Assembly: GCF_000020725.1 (NCBI RefSeq)
Contig: NC_011146.1
Coordinates: 3,910,001 to 3,974,000, forward strand
Direction: 5' to 3'
DNA length: 64,000 nucleotides
Source: Citrifermentans bemidjiense Bem
GTDB taxonomy: Bacteria; Desulfobacterota; Desulfuromonadia; Geobacterales; Geobacteraceae
Shown piece after piece: positions 17,374 to 25,980 of this stretch. The translations under genes and the position numbers were made by a program. The notes under the pieces are model-generated. The model made no database searches, was not told the origin of the DNA, and saw only the letters and a program-made list of their open reading frames with translations. Each line of letters opens with the position of its first letter. The first letter of the stretch is position 1.

Positions 17374-18090
17374 CTACTCGCCAAACCAGGCGCTGGTGTA
17401 CCTGCTGATCACTACCAGCGAGTTGGTGAAGATCAGGATACCGACGACCACCATGAACAGGCCGGTGATGATCTCGAACAGGCGTATGTGCCGTTTGAAA
17501 CGTTTGAAAAACACCAGGAACTGGTGCAATGCGAGGGAGGCGAGGAAGAACGGGATGGCGAGCCCCATCGAGTAGGCAAGGAGCAGCCAGACGCCACGCC
17601 CCTCGGTGGCTGCCACCGCCAGGATGGTGGCGAGGATGGGGCCGATGCAGGGGGTCCACCCCGCCGCGAAGACCACGCCGACGACGAAGCTTCCCAGGTA
17701 GCCGGCCGGTTTTCTGTGCAGGGTGAGCTTCTTTTCCCCCAGAAGCAGCCCGATATCGAAGAGCCCCGAAACATGGACGCCGAAGATGACGATCATCACC
17801 CCGCCGATGCGCCTGATGGCCGTCTTGTGCTCCTGCAGGAAATCGCCCAGAAAACTGGCCGAGGCCCCCAGGATAACGAAGACGCAGGTGAAGCCCGCAA
17901 TGAAGAGCAGCGAGTGGATAATTGTCTGCTGGCGCACCTTGTGGGAGGGGTGCTCAGCCTGCAGGTCCGCGAAGGAAAGCCCGGTGATGTAGGTGATGTA
18001 GGAAGGGATAAGCGGCAAGACGCAAGGGGAGAGAAACGACAACAACCCTGCGACGAATGCGCCCACTATGCTGATGTTCTGCGCTTGCAT
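17374..18090 (-). CDS. ccdA: CcdA-type thiol-disulfide electron transporter
   Basis: A 238-residue protein with six predicted membrane helices. It passes electrons from cytoplasmic thioredoxin across the membrane to periplasmic thioredoxin-like proteins used in cytochrome c maturation. The two essential Cys sit in the family motifs LSPCVLPLIPSY (helix 1) and TPCIGPIL (helix 4). The mobile region between is rich in charged residues. AGGAGG precedes ATG 18090. It lies 55 bases after tlpA, whose product is the natural acceptor of its electrons, and the two probably act as one system with the ResB/CcsB genes at 54-57 kb. Confidence 0.9.
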   Translation of the reverse strand: MQAQNISIVGAFVAGLLSFLSPCVLPLIPSYITYITGLSFADLQAEHPSHKVRQQTIIHSLLFIAGFTCVFVILGASASFLGDFLQEHKTAIRRIGGVMIVIFGVHVSGLFDIGLLLGEKKLTLHRKPAGYLGSFVVGVVFAAGWTPCIGPILATILAVAATEGRGVWLLLAYSMGLAIPFFLASLALHQFLVFFKRFKRHIRLFEIITGLFMVVVGILIFTNSLVVISRYTSAWFGE

Positions 18091-18145
18091 GGTTGTACCT
18101 CCTGGGTGTTGTTGAACCCGCCCCGCCCGGCGCCGCCGGTACTAA

Positions 18146-18655
18146 TTACTTTTGCTGCATCAGCCCTTCGAGGTACCCGACCACCTCGGGGGAGCTCCAC
18201 TCCACCCCGCCGATCACCTTCTTCCTGATCATCCCCTTGCCGTCGACGATGAAGGTTTCGGGAACGCCGGTGGTGCCGTAGCGCCTGGAGACGCTGCCGT
18301 CGGTATCGAGCAGCGCCGGCAGCGTGACCCCGTTTTGCCTGAAGAACTCCTGCACCGCCTGCTTCCCCCCCTCGTCAATGGAGATGGCCAGCATCTGGAA
18401 GTTCTTCCCCTGCATGATCTGGTTGAGTTTCACCATGGAGGGAATTTCCTCCCGGCAGGGGGGACACCAGGTGGCCCAGAAGTTCACCAGCACCACCTTC
18501 CCCTTCAGGGACGAAAGCTGCACCTGCTTCCCGGAAAGGTCACTCAGGGTGAAGTCGGGGGCGGCGGCGCCTTCTTGCGCCGGCACCTCCTTCTTGGAGC
18601 AGCCAGAGGCCATGACGGCGAGGAGCAGCAACAGCACGGCAAGGATACGTTTCAT
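18146..18655 (-). CDS. TlpA/ResA-family thioredoxin lipoprotein
   Basis: A 169-residue protein with a lipoprotein signal (MKRILAVLLLLLAVMASGC) and a thioredoxin domain with the active site WATWCPPC near residues 65-72, followed by REEIPSMVKL. The cis-Pro segment is GVPETFIVDGKG. This combination is typical of ResA/TlpA proteins that reduce apocytochrome c Cys before haem attachment. The start ATG 18655 overlaps the stop of the upstream regulator (TAATG). It is likely membrane-anchored and outside the cytoplasm, receiving electrons from the downstream CcdA. Confidence 0.9.
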   Translation of the reverse strand: MKRILAVLLLLLAVMASGCSKKEVPAQEGAAAPDFTLSDLSGKQVQLSSLKGKVVLVNFWATWCPPCREEIPSMVKLNQIMQGKNFQMLAISIDEGGKQAVQEFFRQNGVTLPALLDTDGSVSRRYGTTGVPETFIVDGKGMIRKKVIGGVEWSSPEVVGYLEGLMQQK

Positions 18656-20016
18656 TACTTTCTCCCAGGTTGCACTATATTGTATTTTTCCATTCTGTAA
18701 ATCAGGGTATGGCGCGGTATGCGCAGAAAGCGGGCGGCCGCGGTCTGGTTCCAGTCGCACCTTTCCAGAGCCTCCAACACCACCTCCCGCTCCAGTTGCT
18801 CCAGCGAATAGCCTCCGGGCGGAAGCCTGAGCACGCTCCCCTCGGCGGGGGACGAGGTGGCCGATATTTTCTCAGGGAGTTCGGCCGCACCGATCCGGTC
18901 GCTCTCCCGCATGATGAGCAGGCGCTCGACGGTGTTTTCCAGTTCCCGCACATTCCCCGGCCAGCCGTATGCCTGCAGCCTCTCCAGAGCCTCTTTCTCG
19001 AAGCTCACCCCTTCGGCCCCGAACTTGGCGCAGAAGTAGCGCAGCAAAAGCGGCACATCCTCCACCCGTTCCCTCAGAGGAGGGAGCTGGATCGGGATCA
19101 CGGAGAGACGATAGTAGAGATCCTCGCGGAACTTCCCTTCCACGATCCAGCGCTCCAGATCCGCGTTCGTCGCCGCCACCACCCGCAGGTCTATCTTCTG
19201 CAAAGAGGTGCCGCCGACGGGTTCTACCACGCGCTCCTGCAGGACGCGCAGCAGTTTGGGCTGTAGTTCCAGAGGGAGGTCCCCCACCTCGTCCAGGAAG
19301 ATGGTGCCGCCGTCGGCCAGTTGAAACTTCCCCTCTTTGTCCCGAATGGCCCCGGTGAAGGCCCCCTTGACATGGCCGAAGAGCTCGCTCTCCAAAAGGT
19401 CCCTGGGAATGGCCGCGCAGTTGACGGCGATAAAAGGGGCGCCGCGACGTGAGCTGCCGGAGTGAATGGCGCGCGCCACAAGTTCCTTGCCGGTTCCCGA
19501 TTCGCCGGTGATGAGGACGGTGGCCTCGGTGTCCGCCACCTTGCGCACCACCGAGAAAACCCCTTCCATGGCACGGGAGGTGCCGACGATGCTCTTGAAC
19601 TCGGCGCGCCCGGAGAGTTCCTCCTTCAGCAGCCGGTTCTCTTCCGAAAGCCCCTGCAGTTGCAGCGCCTTCAGCACCGTGACCTTCAGCTCCTCACGGT
19701 TGAACGGCTTTGTGAGGTAATGGAAAGCCCCCAGCTTCATCGCCTCCACCGCAGTGTCGATGGCTCCAAATGCGGTCAGCACGATGACCACAGTGGCAGG
19801 CGAGCTCTCCTTGATGGCGGAGAGAACCTCGAACCCGCTCTTTCCCGGCATCTTCAGGTCCGTGATGACTACGGCCGGCAACCTCTCCGCGAAGAGCTGC
19901 AACCCGGCGTCGCCGTCGGCAGCGGTGTACACGTCGTACCCCTCCTGCTGCAGGTTGTACTCGAGCACGCGCCTTAATGAACTGTCATCGTCTATGACTA
20001 GTATTTTTGCGGGCAT
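18655..20016 (-). CDS. sigma-54-dependent NtrC-family response regulator
   Basis: A 453-residue activator in three parts. An N-terminal receiver has acidic residues in VIDDDSS and acceptor Asp53 in VVITDLKMPG. The AAA+ domain has Walker A GESGTGKE, the sigma-54 contact loop GAFTGA near residue 220, and the Walker B region GGTIFLDEVGDL. A C-terminal Fis-type helix-turn-helix contains QTAAARFLRIPRHTLIYRM. It activates RpoN-dependent promoters when phosphorylated. No kinase gene is adjacent. It is fused by overlap to tlpA, then ccdA, so it may control its own redox operon. Start ATG 20016 begins MPAKILVIDDD; a longer reading adds a non-conserved leader. Confidence 0.92.
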   Translation of the reverse strand: MPAKILVIDDDSSLRRVLEYNLQQEGYDVYTAADGDAGLQLFAERLPAVVITDLKMPGKSGFEVLSAIKESSPATVVIVLTAFGAIDTAVEAMKLGAFHYLTKPFNREELKVTVLKALQLQGLSEENRLLKEELSGRAEFKSIVGTSRAMEGVFSVVRKVADTEATVLITGESGTGKELVARAIHSGSSRRGAPFIAVNCAAIPRDLLESELFGHVKGAFTGAIRDKEGKFQLADGGTIFLDEVGDLPLELQPKLLRVLQERVVEPVGGTSLQKIDLRVVAATNADLERWIVEGKFREDLYYRLSVIPIQLPPLRERVEDVPLLLRYFCAKFGAEGVSFEKEALERLQAYGWPGNVRELENTVERLLIMRESDRIGAAELPEKISATSSPAEGSVLRLPPGGYSLEQLEREVVLEALERCDWNQTAAARFLRIPRHTLIYRMEKYNIVQPGRK

Positions 20017-20314
20017 AGGTCCTGGGAGGGCGCCAGAGGCTGGAACGGGCGCCAGTGTCAATTTTTAACCGATTTGAACGGGGAGGGCAACCTTTTTATA
20101 ATGAACCCGGTCCGGCAAACTTGCGGCGGGAAGAGTCTAAGAGCAGGAAAGTTCGAGGTTCGAAGGGTAGCTTTGGGTTTGTTACAGGCTCGATTTCAAA
20201 AGAGAACAGGAGGGGATGCAGCGAGTGGAGTGGAAAGAAAAGCGCGCGCGTTCCCATCCGATGCGGCAAAGCGGCATCAGCGGAACTGCGGAGCCTGGAA
20301 AGGAAGGAGCGGCG

Positions 20315-20575
20315 CTAGGGTCGGCGCCCCCTCGGTCTGCGCGGGTAGCCGAGGTAGCTTTGCGTCAGCTCGCGGGTACCTATGGCCAGCGGGAGCAGGT
20401 TCTCATGCTTCTGCAGGGTCTCGGGGAGCGACGATCCGTCCGTGATGATGTAGTCGTCCTCACCGAGGCAGGTCTTGGCGAAGAATCTGCCCGCTGCGCT
20501 GCAGAAAATGTTGATGCTAAAAGTCTCTCCGTTGACTTCCAACTCAGTTGAGTGTAGCAGCATCTCTTCGTCCAC
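20315..20575 (-). CDS. small conserved hypothetical protein (86 aa)
   Basis: An 86-residue protein: LLHSTELEVNGETFSINIFC, then AGRFFAKTCLGEDDYIITDG, and an Arg/Pro-rich tail (YPRRPRGRRP). The layout suggests a compact beta-rich fold with Cys residues, but I recognise no family. GTG 20575 lies close behind GGGGGAAA; ATG 20563 is an alternative. The C-terminal end lies on a GGCGC/GCGCC palindrome (20311-20328). It is a lone gene, with 298 bases to the regulator on one side. Confidence 0.55.
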   Translation of the reverse strand: MDEEMLLHSTELEVNGETFSINIFCSAAGRFFAKTCLGEDDYIITDGSSLPETLQKHENLLPLAIGTRELTQSYLGYPRRPRGRRP

Positions 20576-20706
20576 TTTCCCCCCCGAATTAACTCATTCC
20601 TATCGAATGGACATTCCAGTAGCAAAAAGCGAACCAACGAAATGGGGGAAAACCAGCCATGCGCGACGGGAAGCGGCAAACTATCAGCAGTACAAAGGTT
20701 AAAAAA

Positions 20707-20732
20707 ATGAGCACCGACTAAGCGGTGCTCAT
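20707..20732 (-). terminator. terminator of the polyprenyl synthase gene
   Basis: ATGAGCACCG (20707-20716) and CGGTGCTCAT (20723-20732) form a perfect 10-base stem. On the minus strand the stem is followed by seven T, which fits an intrinsic terminator for the gene ending at 20817. Confidence 0.85.
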
Positions 20733-20816
20733 TAATGGAAGGATGGCTTTGTTAAACTAAGTTATTTTTCGTAAACCTGCAGGATGGGCGCCGTTATATG
20801 ACGGCAACCGCGACAG

Positions 20817-21785
20817 TTATTTGACGCGAGTCACAACATATTCGGCGAGTTCGGCAAGCGCGTCGCGGGTGGCAGAGGGGGGGAACTTCTCTAAGTGCTG
20901 CTTGCAGAGAACCACGTATTCGCCGGCGGAGGCGACGGTGTGCTCGATGCCGCCGTAGCGCTGCACCAGCTCCAGCACTTGGGCAAAATCCTCATCGGAA
21001 AGTAGTTCCTTTTCCACCACCGAGGCGATCAGGTCGCGCTCCTGGCTGGTGCAGTTCCTGAGCGTGTGGATCAGGGGAAGAGTGATCTTCCCTTCCTCCA
21101 GGTCGTGGCCGATGCTTTTGCCGAACTGCTCTTCGCTGGCGGTGTAGTCCAGGGTGTCATCCATCAGTTGGAAGGCGATGCCGAGGTCCATGCCGTAATC
21201 CGCCAGGGCCTGCCTGTGCACGGGGTCGGCCTCGCCCAGGATGGCGCCCACTTCGCAGGCAGCGGAAAGAAGGATCGCCGTCTTGCTCCGGACCACCTCG
21301 ATGTAGCGCTCCACAGTGATGTCGAGGTCGGAGGTGCAGACCAGCTGCAAGACTTCCCCTTCGGCTATGATGGTGGTGGCGTCGGCCAGCACCTTCAAAA
21401 TGCGCAGGTCTCCGTCAGTAACCATCAGGGAAAACGACTTCGAGAAGAGGAAATCACCTACCAGAACCGACGCCTCGTTCCCCCATAGCGTATTGGCCGA
21501 GGCGAGCCCCCGGCGCAGGTTGGCGTTGTCGACGACGTCGTCGTGCAGCAGGGTTGCCGTGTGAATGAACTCCACGACGCTTGCCAGCGGGACGCTTCGG
21601 TTGCCGTCGTAGCCGCAAAGCCTGGCAGCCAGGAGCACCAGGCCGGGACGGATACGCTTGCCGCCGCTGGACAGCACATACTCACCCACCTTGCGAATAA
21701 GTGGGACATCCGACTGCAGATCCTTCTTGAACTGCAGTTCCACGTTTTTCAGGTCTTCCCCGATAAGGGCAAGCGCTGCATCCAT
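20817..21785 (-). CDS. ispB: trans-polyprenyl (octaprenyl-type) diphosphate synthase
   Basis: A 322-residue all-helical synthase that extends farnesyl diphosphate with isopentenyl diphosphate to make the side chain of menaquinone. Both Asp-rich motifs are present: first LLHDDVVDNA (FARM), second LMDDTLDY (SARM), with GKRIRPGLVLLAA and LEEGKITLPLIH also conserved. Chain length cannot be read directly; the size matches octaprenyl synthases, hence the symbol is tentative. ATG 21785 (MDAALALIGEDL) follows GAGG; an in-frame ATG at 21842 lacks a ribosome binding site. Single gene with its own terminator. Confidence 0.88.
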   Translation of the reverse strand: MDAALALIGEDLKNVELQFKKDLQSDVPLIRKVGEYVLSSGGKRIRPGLVLLAARLCGYDGNRSVPLASVVEFIHTATLLHDDVVDNANLRRGLASANTLWGNEASVLVGDFLFSKSFSLMVTDGDLRILKVLADATTIIAEGEVLQLVCTSDLDITVERYIEVVRSKTAILLSAACEVGAILGEADPVHRQALADYGMDLGIAFQLMDDTLDYTASEEQFGKSIGHDLEEGKITLPLIHTLRNCTSQERDLIASVVEKELLSDEDFAQVLELVQRYGGIEHTVASAGEYVVLCKQHLEKFPPSATRDALAELAEYVVTRVK

Positions 21786-21894
21786 AAGAGGCCTCGGTAT
21801 TATGCGCGCGACTGCATCAATGCGCTTAGGATTTATTAACATTACGAAATTACGCCGGATTTTCCAAGGTGGGTTCGCTTTGGAACGAAGGACC

Positions 21895-21923
21895 ACTCTA
21901 GCAAATCCTTTCTCATTATTCAA
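21895..21923 (-). promoter_or_regulatory. candidate sigma-70 promoter of ispB
   Basis: Minus strand TTGAAT (21918-21923), 17 bases, then TAGAGT (21895-21900). It is about 110 bases before the ispB start. The spacing is ideal and both boxes are 4-5 of 6 matches. Confidence 0.4.
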
Positions 21924-21966
21924 GGTATTTGAGCGGTTAAGCACTGCGGCCGCGGCTAAGAACGCG

Positions 21967-21993
21967 AAAGGGGGGCCGGACAGCCCCCCTTTC
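21967..21993 (-). terminator. probable terminator of the Fis-type regulator gene
   Basis: AAAGGGGGGC and GCCCCCCTTT form a strong stem just beyond the stop at 22023. The tail after the stem on the minus strand is only TTTCGCGTTCTT, so the T run is weak. Confidence 0.55.
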
Positions 21994-22022
21994 CCCAACG
22001 GATCTTATTTTCGCTTAGCGGC

Positions 22023-22499
22023 TCAGGCCGCCTCTTTTTCACGGTTCAAGAGCCCGCATCGCCTCAGCTCCTTATCGAGCTTGACCTTGCTGAGCCCGAG
22101 CGCCCTGCACATCTTGTCGGTGTTGCAGTGGTAACGCTCCATCGCCATCAAAAGCAGCGCCTTTTTAAGCGATAGCGACAGCTTGTCCATCACGTGCTCC
22201 TGCGATGTCGCCGAGATCAGTGTAAACAAAGGCTCCAGGCTTTTCTTGAAAAGCTGTGCGCTCTCTTCCACATGCACCGGGTTTTGTCTGTTCATTTGGT
22301 TCACCCTCACCAGATTGTTCGCGATGCTATCCATGTCCTCATTCACCAAGCGCCAGATGTCCGGGTCGTTTCCCAGTGTCAAGACGACAGCGATGCGCTC
22401 GGCGGAAGCAGCCGGCTGCCGTTTCACCAGCACCACCTCCATGGCGCCGAACCCGCCGCTGCAGCGGTCCGCGCTCGCACCTGCAAATCTATCTTCCAT
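22023..22499 (-). CDS. Fis-type helix-turn-helix protein
   Basis: A 158-residue protein. Its last 50 residues (KALLLMAMERYHCNTDKMC, then RALGLSKVKLDKELRRCGLL) resemble the Fis C-terminal helix-turn-helix used by NtrC-type activators. The first 100 residues include a mixed helical region with no receiver or AAA+ signature, so it is not a full sigma-54 activator. It could be a stand-alone DNA-binding regulator or nucleoid protein. GGAGGTGAGGT directly precedes ATG 22499, an unusually strong ribosome binding site. No operon partner is seen. Confidence 0.7.
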   Translation of the reverse strand: MEDRFAGASADRCSGGFGAMEVVLVKRQPAASAERIAVVLTLGNDPDIWRLVNEDMDSIANNLVRVNQMNRQNPVHVEESAQLFKKSLEPLFTLISATSQEHVMDKLSLSLKKALLLMAMERYHCNTDKMCRALGLSKVKLDKELRRCGLLNREKEAA

Positions 22500-22711
22500 A
22501 CCTCACCTCCGCGTACCCGTCCCAACGGTTCAGGACCGGACCATGCCGCGTCCATAGCCGGCAGAGCTGCCGCCGGTAGATTCAACCGATACAACAGCCG
22601 TACCAAAGTCCGCGCCGCCCGCTCTTACGCCTAAACCGCCGTCTCATTTGGCTTTTATCGAAACGGCCGGCAAGAAAAGGAGCAAAGCCCCGCATCCGGG
22701 GTGTTCATACC

Positions 22712-22738
22712 TTGCACATCCAGCTGTTCCATGTGCAA
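22712..22738. promoter_or_regulatory. inverted repeat, possible regulator site
   Basis: TTGCACAT and ATGTGCAA are perfect inverted 8-mers separated by 11 bases, as expected for a dimeric regulator. It is about 210 bases ahead of the regulator start at 22499 and about 275 before pgi. Binding protein unknown. Confidence 0.35.
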
Positions 22739-22811
22739 AACCCGCCATTCTAATGGACACCGTTCGACCCACCGCTAATTAAGCTTTTTACAGACAAGAA
22801 GACGCTGCGTT

Positions 22812-22859
22812 GTGGCCGTGCCGGAAACCGTAATGGCCCGCACGAAGGCACGCGGCCAC
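22812..22859. other. stable hairpin of unknown role upstream of pgi
   Basis: GTGGCCGTGCC pairs with GGCA plus CGGCCAC across a two-base bulge, giving an 11-base stem with a 24-base loop. It lies before the predicted pgi promoter, so it is not in the mapped leader; it could belong to a separate small RNA. Confidence 0.3.
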
Positions 22860-22926
22860 CGGTTTTGCGCCTCCCGTAACAGGTTCGCCCCTTCGATGGT
22901 ATCCGGGCGAGCACCGCTACGCAGAC

Positions 22927-22954
22927 TTGAATAAAAACTAATACATGCTATCAT
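22927..22954 (+). promoter_or_regulatory. candidate sigma-70 promoter of pgi
   Basis: TTGAAT (22927-22932), 16 bases, TATCAT (22949-22954). Transcription would start near 22961, giving a leader of about 50 bases before ATG 23014. Confidence 0.5.
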
Positions 22955-23013
22955 CCCCCGACGCACATGAGAATCGACCTGCCACCAGCCTAACCAAACG
23001 CAGCGGAGGGGAC

Positions 23014-24606
23014 ATGCAGAAACAGCAGCTTTGGGAGCGGTACAAGAACCTGCTCTACCATGACGCCGAACTAGAGCTGAGCGTCGACACCAGCCGTATC
23101 GATTTCCCGGAGGGGTTCCTGGAGAAGATGGACCCGCGACTGCAGCAGGCGTACCAAGAGATGGAAGCGCTGGAACAAGGTGCAGTCGCCAACCCGGACG
23201 AACATCGGATGGTGGGGCACTACTGGCTCAGGGCTCCCGAACTGGCACCGGAGGCGACCCTTGCCGAGGAGATAACGTCGACACTGGCCGCTATCGAGGC
23301 GTTTGCCTCCTCAGTGCACGGGGGGAACATCGCCGCCCCCGACGGCCACCGCTTCACCGACCTTTTGATCATCGGCATCGGAGGCTCCGCGCTGGGGCCT
23401 CAGTTCCTCGCCGACAGCCTGGGAGGGCCCAAGGATCTCCTGCGGATCTGGTTCTTCGACAACACCGACCCGGACGGTATGGACAAGGTCCTCTCCGGGA
23501 TCGGCGCCGCTCTGAAACAGACCCTGGTGGTGGTCATATCCAAGAGCGGCGGCACCAAAGAGACCCGCAACGGAATGCTGGAGGCGTGCCAGGCGTTCGA
23601 GCGCGCCGGGCTGCATTTCGCCGGGCACGCCGTCGCCGTAACCGGCAGCGGCAGCGAGCTGGACAGGACTGCATCCAGGGAAAACTGGCTCGGGGTCTTC
23701 CCGATGTGGGACTGGGTCGGCGGGCGCACCTCGGTCACCTCAGCGGTGGGGCTCCTCCCCGCTGCCCTGCAAGGGATCGACGTGGACCGGTTGCTCGCCG
23801 GAGCGCGCGCCTGCGACCAAAAAACCCGTTCCCGGGTGACACGGGAAAACCCCGCCGCACTCCTAGCCCTCTCCTGGTTCCACGCCACCCAGGGGAAAGG
23901 CACCCGTGACATGGTGCTGCTCCCCTACAAGGACAGGCTTCTTTTGTTCTCCCGCTACCTGCAGCAGCTCATCATGGAGTCCCTCGGCAAGGGGTTGGAC
24001 CGCGACGGGAAAGAGGTGCTGCAGGGGATCGCCGTTTACGGCAACAAGGGCTCCACCGACCAGCACGCCTACGTGCAGCAGCTGCGGGAAGGGGTGCACA
24101 ACTTCTTCGTCACCTTCATCGAGGTGCTCAAGGACCGCCAGGGCCCATCCATGGAAGTGGAGCCTGGTGCGACCTCCGGCGATTATCTCTCGGGCTTTTT
24201 CCAGGGAACGCGATCCGCGCTCTATGAAAAAGGACGGGAATCGGTTACTATCACCGTCCGCGAGCTCTCCCCTGCAAGCATCGGTGCCCTTATCGCCCTT
24301 TACGAGCGCGCGGTGGGGCTGTACGCCTCGCTCGTCAATGTTAACGCCTACCACCAGCCGGGAGTCGAGGCAGGGAAGGAGGCCGCCGGCGCCGTGCTCA
24401 AACTGCAGGGGGAGATCATGGAGTTGCTCAGGCGTCAGCCGAACCGGGACTTCACCGGTGAGGAGATGGCGCTGGCACTGGCGCGCCCGGAAGAGGTGGA
24501 GACCACCTTCATGATCTTGAGGCACCTTGCCGCCAACGGCGACCACGGGGTGAGCGTCACCGAAAAGGACAAGATCTGGGAAAACAAGTACCGCAGCAAA
24601 GATTAG
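23014..24606 (+). CDS. pgi: glucose-6-phosphate isomerase
   Basis: A 530-residue sugar isomerase converting glucose-6-phosphate and fructose-6-phosphate. The two SIS domains are visible: [17 protein letters not shown] near residue 115 and [14 protein letters not shown] near 175, the phosphate-binding loops. Conserved [17 protein letters not shown] near residue 350 includes the catalytic Glu/His region, and [15 protein letters not shown] near the end carries the Lys of the active site. The start is ATG 23014 behind AGCGGAGGGGAC; the upstream in-frame extension to 22945 overlaps the promoter. It is followed 16 bases later by the threonine aldolase gene. Confidence 0.93.
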   Translation: MQKQQLWERYKNLLYHDAELELSVDTSRIDFPEGFLEKMDPRLQQAYQEMEALEQGAVANPDEHRMVGHYWLRAPELAPEATLAEEITSTLAAIEAFASSVHGGNIAAPDGHRFTDLLIIGIGGSALGPQFLADSLGGPKDLLRIWFFDNTDPDGMDKVLSGIGAALKQTLVVVISKSGGTKETRNGMLEACQAFERAGLHFAGHAVAVTGSGSELDRTASRENWLGVFPMWDWVGGRTSVTSAVGLLPAALQGIDVDRLLAGARACDQKTRSRVTRENPAALLALSWFHATQGKGTRDMVLLPYKDRLLLFSRYLQQLIMESLGKGLDRDGKEVLQGIAVYGNKGSTDQHAYVQQLREGVHNFFVTFIEVLKDRQGPSMEVEPGATSGDYLSGFFQGTRSALYEKGRESVTITVRELSPASIGALIALYERAVGLYASLVNVNAYHQPGVEAGKEAAGAVLKLQGEIMELLRRQPNRDFTGEEMALALARPEEVETTFMILRHLAANGDHGVSVTEKDKIWENKYRSKD

Positions 24607-24622
24607 CAAGGTAGGGGAACAG

Positions 24623-25642
24623 ATGAAGACGGTAGATCTGAGAAGCGACACGGTGACATCGCCGTCGCAGGCGATGCGTCGGGAAATGGCGAATGCCCCG
24701 GTAGGAGACGACGTCTACGGGGAGGACCCGACGGTAAACCGGCTGGAGTCCATGGCGGCAGAGTTGCTGGGGAAGGAGGCGGCGCTCTTCGTCCCCACGG
24801 GGACCATGGGGAACCTGCTTGCCCTCTTATCGCACTGCGGACGCGGTGACGAGTACATCGCCGGGCAGGAAGCGCACATCTACCGGTGGGAGGGAGGAGG
24901 AGGCGCCATCTTCGGCGGGATCCAGCCGCAGCCGATCGACTTCGAAGAGGATGGGACGCTCGATCTCGAAAAGGTGCGACGCGTCGTGAAGCCCGCGGAT
25001 TACCATCACCCCGTCACCAGGCTCCTCTGCCTTGAGAACACTCAGGGGGGGAAAGTGTTGCCGCTCGACTATCTGGCAAAGGCTGCGGAGCTTGCCCAAG
25101 GCCTCGGGCTTTCCCTGCATCTCGACGGGGCCCGAGTCTTCAATGCGGCCGTGTACCTGGGGGTCCCCGTCGCCACCATCGCCGCCCATTTCGATTCGGC
25201 CTCGGTCTGCCTCTCCAAGGGACTTGGCGCCCCGGCAGGTACGGTACTTTGCGCCAGTAGGGAGCTCATCGGCCGCGCGCGCCGCTGGCGCAAAGTAGCC
25301 GGCGGCGGCATGCGCCAGGCCGGCATTCTGGCCGCGGCCGGCATACATGCACTGGAGAAGAACCTGCAGCGACTGACCGAGGACCACGAGAACGCGGAAC
25401 TCCTGGCCGCGGGCCTTGGGCACATAGAAGAACTCATGGTGAGCCAGGCGCGCACCAACATCCTCTTCGTCACCCCACCCGCTGGCAGCGCCGACCGCCT
25501 GCGCCAGACCCTCGCCACCGAAGGGATACTCCTTGGCGGGGGGGACCAGATACGCCTGGTCACCCACCTTGACGTAACCGGCGCGGACGTGGAACGCACC
25601 GTCGTCGCCTTCAAACGCTTCTTTGCAGCACGGGGGAACTGA
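24623..25642 (+). CDS. ltaE: low-specificity L-threonine aldolase
   Basis: A 339-residue PLP enzyme splitting threonine or allo-threonine to glycine and acetaldehyde. It begins with the family signature [12 protein letters not shown], followed by [30 protein letters not shown] holds the Asp that contacts the PLP ring nitrogen, and [16 protein letters not shown] carries the Schiff-base Lys. The length is normal. GGTAGGGGAACAG precedes ATG 24623. It could contribute glycine to purine synthesis, but no functional link to the neighbours is proved. Confidence 0.9.
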   Translation: MKTVDLRSDTVTSPSQAMRREMANAPVGDDVYGEDPTVNRLESMAAELLGKEAALFVPTGTMGNLLALLSHCGRGDEYIAGQEAHIYRWEGGGGAIFGGIQPQPIDFEEDGTLDLEKVRRVVKPADYHHPVTRLLCLENTQGGKVLPLDYLAKAAELAQGLGLSLHLDGARVFNAAVYLGVPVATIAAHFDSASVCLSKGLGAPAGTVLCASRELIGRARRWRKVAGGGMRQAGILAAAGIHALEKNLQRLTEDHENAELLAAGLGHIEELMVSQARTNILFVTPPAGSADRLRQTLATEGILLGGGDQIRLVTHLDVTGADVERTVVAFKRFFAARGN

Positions 25643-25643
25643 C

Positions 25644-25979
25644 GTGGCGGAAATAAGCTGGGACGATTTCGAAAAGGTGGAACTGCGGGTAGGGACCGTG
25701 CTGGAAGTGGAGGAATTTCCCGAGGCGAGAAAGCCCGCCTACAAGCTGCTGGTAGATTTCGGGGAAGCCGGCGTGCGGAGGTCGAGCGCGCAGATAACAA
25801 GGCACTACGAACGGGAAGAACTGGTGGGGAAGCAGGTGATCGGGGTCTGCAACTTCCCGAGAAAGCAGATCGGGCGCTTCTTTTCCGAGGTGCTCATCAC
25901 CGGCTTTGCCGATGAAAACGGCGACATCGTTCTCGCTATCCCCGAGCGCCCCGTCCCCAACGGCAGCAAGCTCTGCTGA
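25644..25979 (+). CDS. csaA: CsaA-type tRNA-binding domain protein
   Basis: A 111-residue OB-fold protein of the EMAP-II/Trbp111 group. FEKVELRVGTVLEVEEFPEAR and QVIGVCNFPRKQIGRFFSEVL match stand-alone tRNA-binding or export-related chaperone proteins known as CsaA. It is expected to act as a dimer that binds tRNA or unfolded proteins. GTG 25644 starts VAEISWDDF; the upstream reading (25623) overlaps the aldolase more. The start lies one base beyond the aldolase stop, so translation is probably coupled. Confidence 0.87.
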   Translation: MAEISWDDFEKVELRVGTVLEVEEFPEARKPAYKLLVDFGEAGVRRSSAQITRHYEREELVGKQVIGVCNFPRKQIGRFFSEVLITGFADENGDIVLAIPERPVPNGSKLC

Positions 25980-25980
25980 G

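Larger units (their letters stand above)
22500..23013. other. 514-base spacer with inverted repeats, no gene
   Basis: Between two divergent genes. It holds a possible operator (TTGCACAT 22712-22719 with ATGTGCAA 22731-22738), a stable hairpin at 22812-22859, and the pgi promoter. Open frames here are short and lack coding character. Confidence 0.5.

Noticed and set aside
20017-20314. tRNA gene in the spacer (GGTTCGA-like sequence near 20155)
   Set aside because: No acceptor stem or anticodon arm can be built around it.
22500-23013. Riboswitch (for example cyclic-di-GMP type) upstream of pgi
   Set aside because: The hairpin does not show the conserved core of any riboswitch I can recall; kept only as an unknown structure.
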